Shown piece after piece: positions 8,548-17,211 of a DNA stretch of 64,000 bases. The translations under genes and the position numbers were made by a program. The DNA is from Flavobacterium magnum (GTDB lineage Bacteria; Bacteroidota; Bacteroidia; Flavobacteriales; Flavobacteriaceae), in contig NZ_CP028811.1 of NCBI RefSeq assembly GCF_003055625.1, forward strand, positions 3,400,208-3,464,207, read 5' to 3'. Every line of letters begins with the position of its first letter. The first letter of the stretch is position 1. The notes under the pieces are model-generated. The model ran no database searches. It saw only the letters and a program-made list of their open reading frames with translations, and was not told where the DNA came from.

Positions 8548-9633
8548 ATGAAAAATAGGATATTCAGCCTGGCAATACTCGCAATGGCTTCGGCAGCACT
8601 GGTAAATTGCAGCAATAACAACGAGGTGACAATAGAAAACCCAAACGGGCCCTTGTATGATGAAGTGCTTACTAACGTAGCAAACAATGTGATTGTCGAG
8701 ACGTATGGTGAACTGAACACTAAAGCCATTGCGCTTAAAGCATCTATCAATGCCATGACTTTCCCGGCGACCGAAGAGCAGGTCATGGCCGTTAAACTGG
8801 CCTGGCAGGCGACACGAGCGCCCTGGGAGCAATCTGAAAGCTTCCTTTACGGACCTGTAGGTATCGAGGAAGTGGTGGATCCGGCCATCGATTCGTGGCC
8901 TGTTGACGTGGCTTCGATTGAAGTCATAAAAAACAACCCGAACCCGATTACAGCAAGCTCATTGGCTGATAATGATGATGCCCGGGGTTTCCACACGATC
9001 GAATATTTTATCTGGGGTATTAACAGCAACAAAACAGCCGCTGAGATTACCGCAAGGGAGATAGAATTCCTGCGTGCGGCAGCCGACGATTTGCAGCAGA
9101 ATACGCAAAAACTCTATGATGCTTGGAAAGCAGGCGGAGGGAACTACGTTGCAAATTTCTCGAATGCTGGTGGTCTGGGAAGCATTTACCCTTCACAAAA
9201 GGCTGCATTGGATGAAATTGTTCAGGGACTTGCGGGTATCGCTACTGAAGTCGCCACCGGAAAAATCGAGGAACCTTTAAACGGCAATGCGGGCACCGCG
9301 AAACCTGAAGCGGAAGAATCGCGTTTCAGCAACAACTCCAAGCTCGATTTTGCCAATAACATCCGCAGTATCGAGAATATTTATCTCGGCGATTATAACG
9401 GCGCGACAGGCAAAGGCCTGACTGACATCGTGAAATTTGCAAATCCGACGCTGGACACCAATATCCAGGCGAAAATTACTGCCGCCATTACAGCAATCAA
9501 CGCCATTCCCGGGACATTCACCGACGCCATCAGCAACAACAGGACCGCGGTCCAGAATGCGCAAACCAAGGTAAACGAGTTGAAAACACTATTGGAAAGC
9601 CAACTGCTGCCGCTGATTACGAATCTGCAATAA
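8548..9633 (+). CDS. Imelysin family lipoprotein (peptidase M75 fold, iron-regulated type)
   Basis: 361 aa. The N-terminus is a lipoprotein signal with the lipobox cysteine in SAALVNCSNN (about residue 21). The imelysin GxHxxE metal motif appears as GFHTIEYF near residues 146-153, and the family's WEQSESFLYGPV segment lies near residue 92. Imelysins are periplasm-facing, bind metal at this motif and are linked to iron uptake. Peptidase activity was proposed but is not supported for most members. It lies 18 bp after the porin and 44 bp before a DUF1111 diheme lipoprotein, a combination seen repeatedly in Bacteroidetes. Iron or another metal is the likely cargo (inference). Confidence 0.9.
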   Translation: MKNRIFSLAILAMASAALVNCSNNNEVTIENPNGPLYDEVLTNVANNVIVETYGELNTKAIALKASINAMTFPATEEQVMAVKLAWQATRAPWEQSESFLYGPVGIEEVVDPAIDSWPVDVASIEVIKNNPNPITASSLADNDDARGFHTIEYFIWGINSNKTAAEITAREIEFLRAAADDLQQNTQKLYDAWKAGGGNYVANFSNAGGLGSIYPSQKAALDEIVQGLAGIATEVATGKIEEPLNGNAGTAKPEAEESRFSNNSKLDFANNIRSIENIYLGDYNGATGKGLTDIVKFANPTLDTNIQAKITAAITAINAIPGTFTDAISNNRTAVQNAQTKVNELKTLLESQLLPLITNLQ

Positions 9634-9677
9634 CAAAAAGGGAGTCTTTTCCGCCTTCCTAACTGAATTAAGCAAAA

Positions 9678-11054
9678 ATGATCCGAAAACTGTATTTACT
9701 TCCGCTGTTGTCTGTAGCCCTGTTCTCCTGTGCCGAAGATCAGGACAATGGATATGAAGATATCGATTTGTCTGAACGCATCAATGCGGGCGGGGAAACG
9801 ACTATTTTTTCCACCACGACAAATTCGTTCAGCAGCCCCGCACCTAACCTTTCGGCGGCGGAAACTGACAATCATTTTGTAGGCGATTTGCTTTTCGAAG
9901 CCAGTTTTGTTACCGCTCCCGCACAGGTCAACCCCGGCCTGGGAAGCATCTACAACAACGCGTCGTGCATCAATTGCCACCCCCGTGACGGACGGGCCAG
10001 ACATCCGACCAACGTCAACTCGGCCAATGGGCTGCTCATAAGGGCGAGCCTTTTCGGTACTGACGAGCACGGAGGGCCTGTACCGGTTCCCGGATTCGGC
10101 TTACAGATTCAGAATCGCGCCGTCAGCGGGTATGTGCCTGAAGCCGCCTACATGGCCTCTTACACCACCCAAACCGAAACTTTTGCGGATGGGACGACGG
10201 TGACGCTAAGGAAGCCGAATATCATGCTCACCGACACTTACTTGCCGCTGCCACCAGGGGTGATGTTGTCAACCCGACTGGGGACGCCGATTTTCGGATT
10301 GGGACTGCTCGAGGAGATCCCGGAAGCGAACATCACCGCCAGACAGGACATCAACGACTCCGATGGCGATGGCATATCAGGTAAAGCCAACTTTGTATGG
10401 AATCCTTTCACGCACCAGACTGAACTCGGGCGTTTTGGATGGAAAGCGAATACCGCCAGTGTTATCGTACAATGTGCCGGAGCCTATGTGGAAGATATGG
10501 GCATTACAAATCCCATTTTTACTTTGGAATCCGGACATGGCCAGACCAACGGGGGCATCCCCGGCGCGACGCCGGAAGTCGACATGGAAACACTCGAAAA
10601 AGTGGCGCTGTACTGTAAGACACTGGGTGTACCTGCGGCCAGGAATACAAACAAACCGGAGGTAAAAAACGGAGCCAAACTGTTTGAACAACTGGATTGC
10701 GCCAAATGCCACGTCCCGAAACAGGTGACCGGGAATGCCTCGGTGGCGGCATTGTCAAACCAGACCTTGTATCCTTACACCGACATGCTGCTGCATGACA
10801 TGGGCGAAGGACTTGCGGATAACCGTCCGGATTTCATGGCTTCAGGAAGTGAATGGAAGACACGGCCGTTGTGGGGCATCGGACTGACAAATCTTGTTAA
10901 CGGGCATACCGATTTCCTGCATGACGGGCGCGCAAGAAACATAGAGGAAGCCATCCTTTGGCATGGCGGAGAGGCCGAAAAGTCGAAAAACAAATACAAA
11001 AACCTCAGCGCAAAACAGCGCAGCGATTTGTTGGAATTCATCAACTCATTATAA
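9678..11054 (+). CDS. Diheme oxidoreductase lipoprotein (DUF1111 / DHOR family)
   Basis: 458 aa with a lipobox (VALFSCAEDQ) and two c-type heme sites: C97-I-N-C-H101, followed by PRDGRARHP, and C341-A-K-C-H345. The spacing and the late segment GWKANTASVIVQCAGAY fit the di-heme cytochrome-c-peroxidase-like DUF1111 (thiol oxidoreductase) family. It should be anchored in an envelope membrane and do redox chemistry in the periplasm. It follows the imelysin gene, and the two families co-occur in putative iron or copper uptake loci, where the diheme protein could set the metal redox state. A hairpin terminator ends the operon at 11059-11084. Confidence 0.88.
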   Translation: MIRKLYLLPLLSVALFSCAEDQDNGYEDIDLSERINAGGETTIFSTTTNSFSSPAPNLSAAETDNHFVGDLLFEASFVTAPAQVNPGLGSIYNNASCINCHPRDGRARHPTNVNSANGLLIRASLFGTDEHGGPVPVPGFGLQIQNRAVSGYVPEAAYMASYTTQTETFADGTTVTLRKPNIMLTDTYLPLPPGVMLSTRLGTPIFGLGLLEEIPEANITARQDINDSDGDGISGKANFVWNPFTHQTELGRFGWKANTASVIVQCAGAYVEDMGITNPIFTLESGHGQTNGGIPGATPEVDMETLEKVALYCKTLGVPAARNTNKPEVKNGAKLFEQLDCAKCHVPKQVTGNASVAALSNQTLYPYTDMLLHDMGEGLADNRPDFMASGSEWKTRPLWGIGLTNLVNGHTDFLHDGRARNIEEAILWHGGEAEKSKNKYKNLSAKQRSDLLEFINSL

Positions 11055-11058
11055 ACAG

Positions 11059-11084
11059 AAATCCGGTTCACGCCGGATTTTTTT
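11059..11084 (+). terminator. Terminator of the diheme operon
   Basis: AAATCCGG and CCGGATTT form a stem with a TTCACG loop and a seven-base T run, 4 bp after the DUF1111 stop. Confidence 0.8.
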
Positions 11085-11138
11085 ATGACTTATCGTGATG
11101 GCCCCAAATTACGGGATCTTGAGTAGATGAAATCATAT

Positions 11139-11163
11139 AAAAAAATCCGGACGATACCGGATT
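11139..11163 (-). terminator. Terminator of the converging lipoprotein gene
   Basis: On the reverse strand AATCCGG-loop-CCGGATT is followed by a T run, beyond the stop of the lipoprotein gene at 11187. The stem is identical in sequence to the terminator of the opposing operon 60 bp away. Confidence 0.78.
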
Positions 11164-11186
11164 TCACTATGATTTATGACAGTCCG

Positions 11187-11918
11187 CTATTGGACGGGAT
11201 CGTAATTCTCGGGCTTCCATTCCTTAGCCATGAGATCTACGAAATGGTATTTTACAACATCGTCCTTATCAAATTCGCCGTTCTTGTTGGTGTCTTCTAT
11301 AGTTCTGAAATACAGGCGGTTTTTAGATTCGACAACATTCCAGTCAATCAGTTCCTGAAAATCGCCGGACAATTTTGTAAACCTGGCCCCGCTGATTTCA
11401 CTGATGTATAGCGTCTTAATGTCGCTCGCGTCAAGCCTGCCATCCTTGTTGGTGTCCATGTCGGATAACGAATACACCATGAGTTGCAGCTTTGATTTTA
11501 ACGCTACCGTATTCAGGTAAGTGGCTGTCTGGATCGATACCGGGCGGGTGGTCAGCGGGCGGATTGCCGTAGAATCGATATGCTGGAACTTCAGGTTTTG
11601 CAAAAAGCCCGTGATTTCGAAAAGGTTGTAATTGGAAACTGAAAAACTTACGCGCTCTGCAGACGACGAATTGGCTGCCGCTTTTGATCTTCCTTCGTAA
11701 ATCCTGTAGTCCCCGATCGGGTGGATCAGGTATTTGGTCCCTTCCATCTGTATCGGCAGGTCAGCGATCTTGATCTGGGAGGTATCCTGCCTGGCCTCAA
11801 CCTGTTTGCCCTTGTTGCTGTCCGAATAGGTAACTTTTGGCTTTTCGGGTTCACTTTCACGGCATGAGGCGGCAAATACAAGCAAACCCAAAGCAATATA
11901 TCTTGTTGTAAATTTCAT
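11187..11918 (-). CDS. Putative lipoprotein with two EF-hand-like calcium loops
   Basis: 243 aa from the ATG at 11918, the one that gives a normal lipoprotein signal (MKFTTRYIALGLLVFAASC). An in-frame ATG three codons earlier (11927) adds only MLP. The mature protein contains DTNKDGRLDASD and DTNKNGEFDKDD, both matching the DxNxDG-type calcium loop, in its C-terminal half about 40 residues apart. I do not recognise a named family for the rest. It lies downstream of the TonB-receptor gene on the same strand, 60 bp after that stop, and converges on the diheme operon. It is likely an exported, calcium-binding envelope protein of unknown role. Confidence 0.72.
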   Translation of the reverse strand: MKFTTRYIALGLLVFAASCRESEPEKPKVTYSDSNKGKQVEARQDTSQIKIADLPIQMEGTKYLIHPIGDYRIYEGRSKAAANSSSAERVSFSVSNYNLFEITGFLQNLKFQHIDSTAIRPLTTRPVSIQTATYLNTVALKSKLQLMVYSLSDMDTNKDGRLDASDIKTLYISEISGARFTKLSGDFQELIDWNVVESKNRLYFRTIEDTNKNGEFDKDDVVKYHFVDLMAKEWKPENYDPVQ

Positions 11919-11978
11919 AGGAAGCATTTTAAACGAGTATCAAATATACCATTTTCAGACGATAAAACCGAATCAGGC

Positions 11979-14470
11979 CTACAGCCTTGCGCTCACTTTG
12001 ATGTTAAATACCCTTGAAGTCAGGTAATTTGGCACCGCGTATTGTGATTTGGTGTAGACATCCCTGACCCACGTATTGGTAATGGCATTCTGGTTGTTAA
12101 AAACATTAAAGATTTCAAATCCGACCGACAAATCCTTAAACTTCCTGAGCCAGTGTCCTTCAGGACGGGCGGGGTTGTTCTCCGTAAATACATACGAAAA
12201 CCCAACATCGGCACGGCGGTAATCATTGAGGCGGCTTTGGTATACATACGGGTCGGCATAAGAAGGCGAGCCGCCCGGCAATCCGGTGTTGTATACTAAA
12301 TTGAGGTACAGTTTCATGCTTGGCAAACGCTCCATAAAGTCCTGGAACAGGATCCCGAATTTCAGTCTTTGGTCAGTCGGCCTTGCAATGTACCCTTTGT
12401 TATTGATATTCTCTTCGGTTTTCATGTATCCGAAACTCAGCCATGACTCTGTCCCTTTAACGAATTCACCGTTAAGCCTCATATCAAATCCCTGTGCGAA
12501 CGCTTTGGCATTGTTATCAGCAGCATAGCGGATCCGTACATTTTCCAGAGTATATGGGTTTACATCAGACAACGATTTGTAATAAAAACCAGTTTGAACG
12601 GCTTTTCGCCCCACATCTGGAAACTGTATTCATTACCGACGACAATATGTGCTGATTGCTGTGCCTTAACTCCGGGATTCACCACGCCTTCCGCATCTCG
12701 CAGTTCGCGGTAAAACGGCGGCTGGTGGTACAATCCTCCTGAAATACGGAACACCATATCCGTTCCGGCCCAGTTCGGCTTGATGGCAAACTGCGCCCTC
12801 GGACTGAAAACGGACTGTGTCTTTGATTCCAATCCGTCGCCTGAAACCTGCCATTGGTGCATCCGCACCCCGGCATTCACTGAAAATTCGTTCGACCCGA
12901 GCATCCCTTTGCGGTTCCATTGCGCATAGCCTGAAATCCTGTCGATGGTCACATAATTGGTCGCCCGCACATTCTGGTAAGGTACCAACGGACCGGTGTA
13001 GGGGACATACGGCTGTTCGTTATGCGGTAAATCAACGATGGGCGGATTCAGGGAAAAGCCGGCAGAATCAATCACTTCCCATTCTACGAGACGGTCGCGG
13101 ATGTCTTCCCTGGTGTATTTGATGCCCCACTCAATCAGGTTGTTCTTGCGCTGCTCGCTCATTTTGCTGCTGATATCGAGGATTCCCTTAACTTCTGCAT
13201 TGACGATTAACGCATCCAGATCGTTACGGGCATGGTTGAGCTGCGATCCGATACCTTCGGTGAATTTGACTTCCCCGAAATCCTCAGAGCCGATATTGCT
13301 GTCCACTTCGCCCAATCGATATTGCGCAAGGATATCAAAATATTCCTGTTCCAGTGTATGGTAAGCTGAACCGATAAACTTCAATGTAAAACGATCGCTC
13401 GCACGGAATTCCGATTTTAAGGCGCCAAAAAATGTCTGGTATCGGTCTTTTTCCTGGCCCTCATAAAATATCTGCAGCGCAATCGGTTGATCAATAGTCC
13501 CGAAGTTGGTCTGCCTGGTCAGCGGCGTGTAATCGTATTTGTTTTGTGAAATATTCCCGAGGAAACTCCACTGCCATTTGGTCGATGGGGTAAAAGTAAC
13601 ATACGTCTGTACATCGACAAACGACGGATGGTAATTGGTTTCGGTCTCCTTGCTGTTGACCAAAAGGCTGTTGTCACGGTAACGGACGCCAGTTACAGCC
13701 GTCCATTTTCGGTTTCTGGACACGAGGTCGACTGACATGGCGCCGCCCAAAAGGCTGGCATCAAGGGAGGCACCAAACTTGGACGGAATCCGGTAGGTAA
13801 TATCGAGTACGGACGACAGTTTATCTCCATACTTGGCCTGGAAACCACCTGCCGAGAAATCGACATTCGAAACCAGGTCGGTATTGGTGAAGCTCAAACC
13901 TTCCTGCTGTCCTGAACGGACAAGGAACGGGCGGTAGACCTCAATCTCATTTACATACACCAGGTTTTCATCATAATTGCCGCCCCGGGCCGAGTATTGT
14001 GAACTCAATTCGTCGTTGCCGCTCACGCCGCCCATTGTCTTAAGGATGCTTTCCACGCCGGGCATTGCACTGGGGTTTTTGCTGATGGTCTTCGGGTCGA
14101 TGTTGACCAACCCTTCAAGCCTTGTGCGTGTTTTCGTATTGATGACGACCTCTGGCAATTGCTCTTCGTTGGTTTTCAGAACCGGGTTAAATTCGAAATT
14201 CTCATTGGCTTTGAGGTTTACGATAATGCGGGCCTTTTTCAGTGTGACATGGGTGAACTCAATGGACACGTCGGTATCGGAAGGAATATTGATTACGTAG
14301 TAGCCGTTTCTGTCGGTAGTGGCTGAAACCGCTGAAACCCTGACGTTGACATCGGGCACCGGCTTCTGGCTTTCATCGAGGACTACACCCTGAACCCTTG
14401 CCGTTTGTGCCATAACATTAAAACCGGCTAATAAGAATAGTATATATAGGAAGCTGAATCTTGTTTTCAA
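11979..14470 (-). pseudogene. TonB-dependent receptor with CarboxypepD_reg-like N-domain, frameshifted near 12585
   Basis: From the ATG at 14470 (MKTRFSFLYILFLLAGFNVM, a signal peptide) the frame encodes a carboxypeptidase-regulatory-like domain (about 22-105), a plug domain (about 110-230) and most of a barrel. It then runs out after MWGEKPFKL into a stop at about 12560. The missing barrel end (YYKSLSDVNPYTLENVRIRY onward, to the final SARL at 11979) is intact in the next frame. The break falls at a five-T tract (reverse strand). One added base there would restore a single protein of about 830 aa. It may be a natural inactivating mutation or an assembly error. If functional, it is an energised outer-membrane importer of unknown ligand. 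It lies 11 bp after the M23 peptidase gene. Confidence 0.85.
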
Positions 14471-14481
14471 ATGTCGCGCTT

Positions 14482-16179
14482 TTATTGTTTTTTCCTGAAA
14501 AAATGCGTTTCAAAGATAGCAGAATTTCCCACATTATCTGAAACAACCACTTTTAAATCATTACGCCCGTCGGTATAGATATTGTCCGAAAAACGGTGAA
14601 TGATTTTCCTGTTTTTATAATCGAATTCAAAAAGAATCCACTGCCCGTTAAGCCATCCGTTGTAGGTCTTAATGCCGCTCAGGTTGTCCCGGATGGTGAG
14701 TTCGAGCGTATTCTGCTTGCTGAGCCACTTGCCTTCCTTGAAATTTGCTGCCGTGATTACCGGCGCCACGGTATCTTTCGCGAGTATGAAATCGCCGAGA
14801 TTCTTCGTGTAGGCCGTAAAGTTATTGCCTTTGCGCGTAGTGAAATTGTAACTGAGTTTCTTGCCGTCGACGGAGGCGATGAACATTTTTTCCCGATCCT
14901 TCTCAGGCGTCACAGTATCTTCAAATGTTATGGTGATGTTCGAATGCACAGGAACCGAATCATCGGCCAGGGTAAGCTTTCCGTTAGTCACATCGAAATT
15001 GAGGTAAAAATCGTCGTAGAACGTATTGGCCGGGATAAAAACCGAGACGTTGTCTTTCGTATAATTATTGTCGTTGGCCGATTTGAGCAGATAGGATGTT
15101 TTTTTAACGGCAACGGCTTCATCAATTGCCGGCAGGTCCGAATATTCAATAGGCACATCAATCGAAATCGCATTGTGGTGCGCATCACTCACTTTTATTT
15201 TGTAGGTCTGCGCCAGATTGGGCGCGGCTTCAATAACACCATTGCTTTTGTCTGCGCGGATGAGGCTCAGCGGATACGGCTGCTCCATGTACAATTGCTG
15301 TATGCGCATGCCCGTATTTTTAAGGCGCGGATAATCCAGCAGCGCATTAACATAGCGCCCCTCGTCAAATGCGAAGGTGTCGAACCGGTAGCCGAAAACC
15401 GGATTCCCGTTGTTGAAGGTTTCGATCTCATAAGCACCACTTTTGGTATAATTCGAATCAGTCAGGTCATATGCACTGATCCCAAAACCCACTTTTCCGT
15501 TCACCAGGATCTTGTCGGCGATATAACTGCCGTCGGGCTGGAGTGACATGCTCACCGCCTGCGGTTTGTGGCATTGGTTCACCACAGATTCCTTTCCGAT
15601 GGGATATACCATCAACGTATTGATTACCGGCACACGAGTATCAGCTATGAGGCGGTCAAAACCGAAAAGCATCGGATTCAATATCTTCTCTGTTATCGTA
15701 TTACGGATTTCAAAGTGCAGGTGCGGGCCGCCGGAGCCGCCGGTATTTCCGGAAAACGCGAGGGTGTCACCCTTGAGTACCGGCAACTCACCTGCTGCCG
15801 GAAACAATTCCACTTCGAAATTCTGCTGTTCGTACTGCGCTTTTTTGATGTACGCTTCGATGGCGCCGCCGGCTTTTGAAAGATGGCCGTAGACCGTGGT
15901 GTAGCCATTGGGATGGTTGACGTAAATGGCCTTACCGTAACCGTAAGGGGAAATCTTGATCCTCGCGATGTAGCCGTCTGCTGCGGCACGGACAGGCCAG
16001 CCTTCTTTTTGCTGTGTCTTGAAATCGAGCCCGGCATGGAAATGGTTGGCCCGCAGCTCCCCGAAGGACCCTGAGAGGAAAAGCGGGATATCGAGCGGCG
16101 ATCGGAAATAATCCAGAGGATACTGGGTTTGAGCGAATAAACTGGCGGATAGTAAAAGGAAAAGTAATCTGGTTTTCAT
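14482..16179 (-). CDS. M23 family metallopeptidase (LytM-type, peptidoglycan or periplasmic)
   Basis: 565 aa with a signal peptide ending near LFAQTQ (residue 18). The LytM domain is unusually N-terminal: NHFHAGLDF near residue 47 gives the first H and D ligands, and GGPHLHFEIRN near 155 gives the HxH motif, so the zinc site is complete. The remaining 350 residues look like beta-rich, Ig-like domains. Family members cut peptide cross-bridges in peptidoglycan, and this one should act in the periplasm. The TonB-receptor gene starts 11 bp after its stop, so they probably share a transcript. Length and layout match what I recall for Flavobacterial M23 proteins. Confidence 0.88.
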   Translation of the reverse strand: MKTRLLFLLLSASLFAQTQYPLDYFRSPLDIPLFLSGSFGELRANHFHAGLDFKTQQKEGWPVRAAADGYIARIKISPYGYGKAIYVNHPNGYTTVYGHLSKAGGAIEAYIKKAQYEQQNFEVELFPAAGELPVLKGDTLAFSGNTGGSGGPHLHFEIRNTITEKILNPMLFGFDRLIADTRVPVINTLMVYPIGKESVVNQCHKPQAVSMSLQPDGSYIADKILVNGKVGFGISAYDLTDSNYTKSGAYEIETFNNGNPVFGYRFDTFAFDEGRYVNALLDYPRLKNTGMRIQQLYMEQPYPLSLIRADKSNGVIEAAPNLAQTYKIKVSDAHHNAISIDVPIEYSDLPAIDEAVAVKKTSYLLKSANDNNYTKDNVSVFIPANTFYDDFYLNFDVTNGKLTLADDSVPVHSNITITFEDTVTPEKDREKMFIASVDGKKLSYNFTTRKGNNFTAYTKNLGDFILAKDTVAPVITAANFKEGKWLSKQNTLELTIRDNLSGIKTYNGWLNGQWILFEFDYKNRKIIHRFSDNIYTDGRNDLKVVVSDNVGNSAIFETHFFRKKQ

Positions 16180-16321
16180 AAAATGTTGGTTTTGGCTAAT
16201 ACATACCGCAATATATAAATAATGGCCGGCTTTTTGAAGAAAAACCTCCGGTTTATAACTGCTTATGGTGTAAATTATTACGGTTCGCGCTAATAAAGTT
16301 TTGAAAAAAAATGGAAAACTA

Positions 16322-16351
16322 TTGGTATAATAAAATAGAATACTAACTTTG
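16322..16351 (+). promoter_or_regulatory. Promoter of the coiled-coil/zapA operon
   Basis: TTG at 16322-16324, 19-bp spacer, TAACTTTG at 16344-16351: an exact Bacteroidetes promoter, 27 bp before the ATG at 16379. Confidence 0.75.
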
Positions 16352-16378
16352 TGAGATTAAGCGACGAATGGCAACTTT

Positions 16379-16669
16379 ATGAGCGAAATCGCGGAAATTA
16401 TTGATACTCTGGAAGCTAGGCTGCAGAAACTTTTATCAAAACTGGAAAGTCTTGAAAAAAGTGCTGAAGGATTAAAGCAGGAGTTAAAGCAAGCCGCGCT
16501 GACCATAGAGCAGCAATCCCGGGAAATTGAAACGCTGAAATCACAGCACGACACGCTCAGGATTGCCAATTCATTGCTTGGCAGTGATGAAAATAAAAGA
16601 GATACAAAGCTTAAGATAAATTCATTAATCCGGGAAATTGATTATTGCATTGCGCAATTATCCGATTAA
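16379..16669 (+). CDS. Coiled-coil protein upstream of zapA (ZapB-like)
   Basis: 96 aa, almost entirely heptad repeat (EIIDTLEARLQKLLSKLESL onward to about residue 65), with a charged C-terminal tail. No signal or membrane segment. It lies 5 bp before the zapA start, behind one promoter, so the two are co-expressed. Its size and coiled-coil make-up resemble ZapB, the ZapA partner at the division ring in Gammaproteobacteria, but similarity of coiled coils is weak evidence, so I leave the name as a suggestion. It is likely a cytoplasmic division-associated factor (inference). Confidence 0.75.
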   Translation: MSEIAEIIDTLEARLQKLLSKLESLEKSAEGLKQELKQAALTIEQQSREIETLKSQHDTLRIANSLLGSDENKRDTKLKINSLIREIDYCIAQLSD

Positions 16670-16674
16670 CACGC

Positions 16675-16998
16675 ATGGACGAAAAGCTGAAAATCAAAAT
16701 ATCAATTGCCGACAGGGTGTATCCGTTAACGGTGGATCCCTCTCAGGAAGAAGGGCTCAGGAGTGCGTCCAGGAAGATTGATACGATGATCAAGCAGTTT
16801 GAGCAGAATTATGCGGTACGTGACAAGCAGGACGTTTTAGCGATGTGTGCATTGCAGTTTGCCTCGCAGCTCGAGCAAAAGCAAATCGACAAGACTGCCG
16901 ACAGCGCGGAGACCAATGAAAGATTAACGAAAATCAGCGACATGCTGGCCGACTATCTCAATAACCGGAGTGCAGCTGAGGCGGCCGAAGGTAAATGA
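16675..16998 (+). CDS. zapA: Cell division protein ZapA
   Basis: 107 aa from the ATG at 16675 (MDEKLKIKISIADRVYPLTV). The frame extends further upstream, but that part overlaps the previous gene and does not look like ZapA. The N-terminal half is the conserved head that binds FtsZ (IADRVYPLTVDPSQEEGLRSA). The C-terminal half is the dimerising helix. ZapA bundles FtsZ filaments at mid-cell. As in many bacteria, the next element downstream is a 6S RNA, here followed by rny. Confidence 0.9.
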   Translation: MDEKLKIKISIADRVYPLTVDPSQEEGLRSASRKIDTMIKQFEQNYAVRDKQDVLAMCALQFASQLEQKQIDKTADSAETNERLTKISDMLADYLNNRSAAEAAEGK

Positions 16999-17024
16999 CA
17001 ATACGTTCTTTATACAGACTAAGA

Positions 17025-17190
17025 TACTGCCTACATTAGTTCAATTTGGTAAACTCAACACTAACAATTTAGAATGAGCGAATCACCGTTTCTAAAGCAA
17101 GCTGCCATTCCGGGCAGATCCTTGAACAGCGGGTTAGCTCAAAACTTGTCTTTACGAGTTTATACATTCACCCTAATGTAGGCTTTTTTT
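17025..17190 (+). ncRNA. ssrS: 6S RNA, 6S-Flavo type
   Basis: Between zapA and rny lies a stretch with no reading frame and a long hairpin. GCCTACATTAG (17029-17039) pairs perfectly with CTAATGTAGGC (17173-17183) and is followed by seven T. Inside it TAAACTC (17050-17056) pairs with GAGTTTA (17156-17162), and CTAAC (17061-17065) with GTTAG (17133-17137), leaving a large open centre. A long interrupted hairpin with a central bubble, placed after zapA, is what 6S RNA looks like. Flavobacteria have the 6S-Flavo class at this locus. 6S RNA mimics an open promoter and binds the housekeeping RNA polymerase. The ends are estimated: the 3' end from the T run, the 5' end from the closing helix. Confidence 0.8.
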
Positions 17191-17211
17191 ATACATAAAC
17201 ACTAAACAAAA

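Noticed and set aside
14596..15546. 316-codon open frame antisense to the M23 peptidase
   Set aside because: It has no recognisable domain or promoter and lies wholly within a convincing gene on the other strand.
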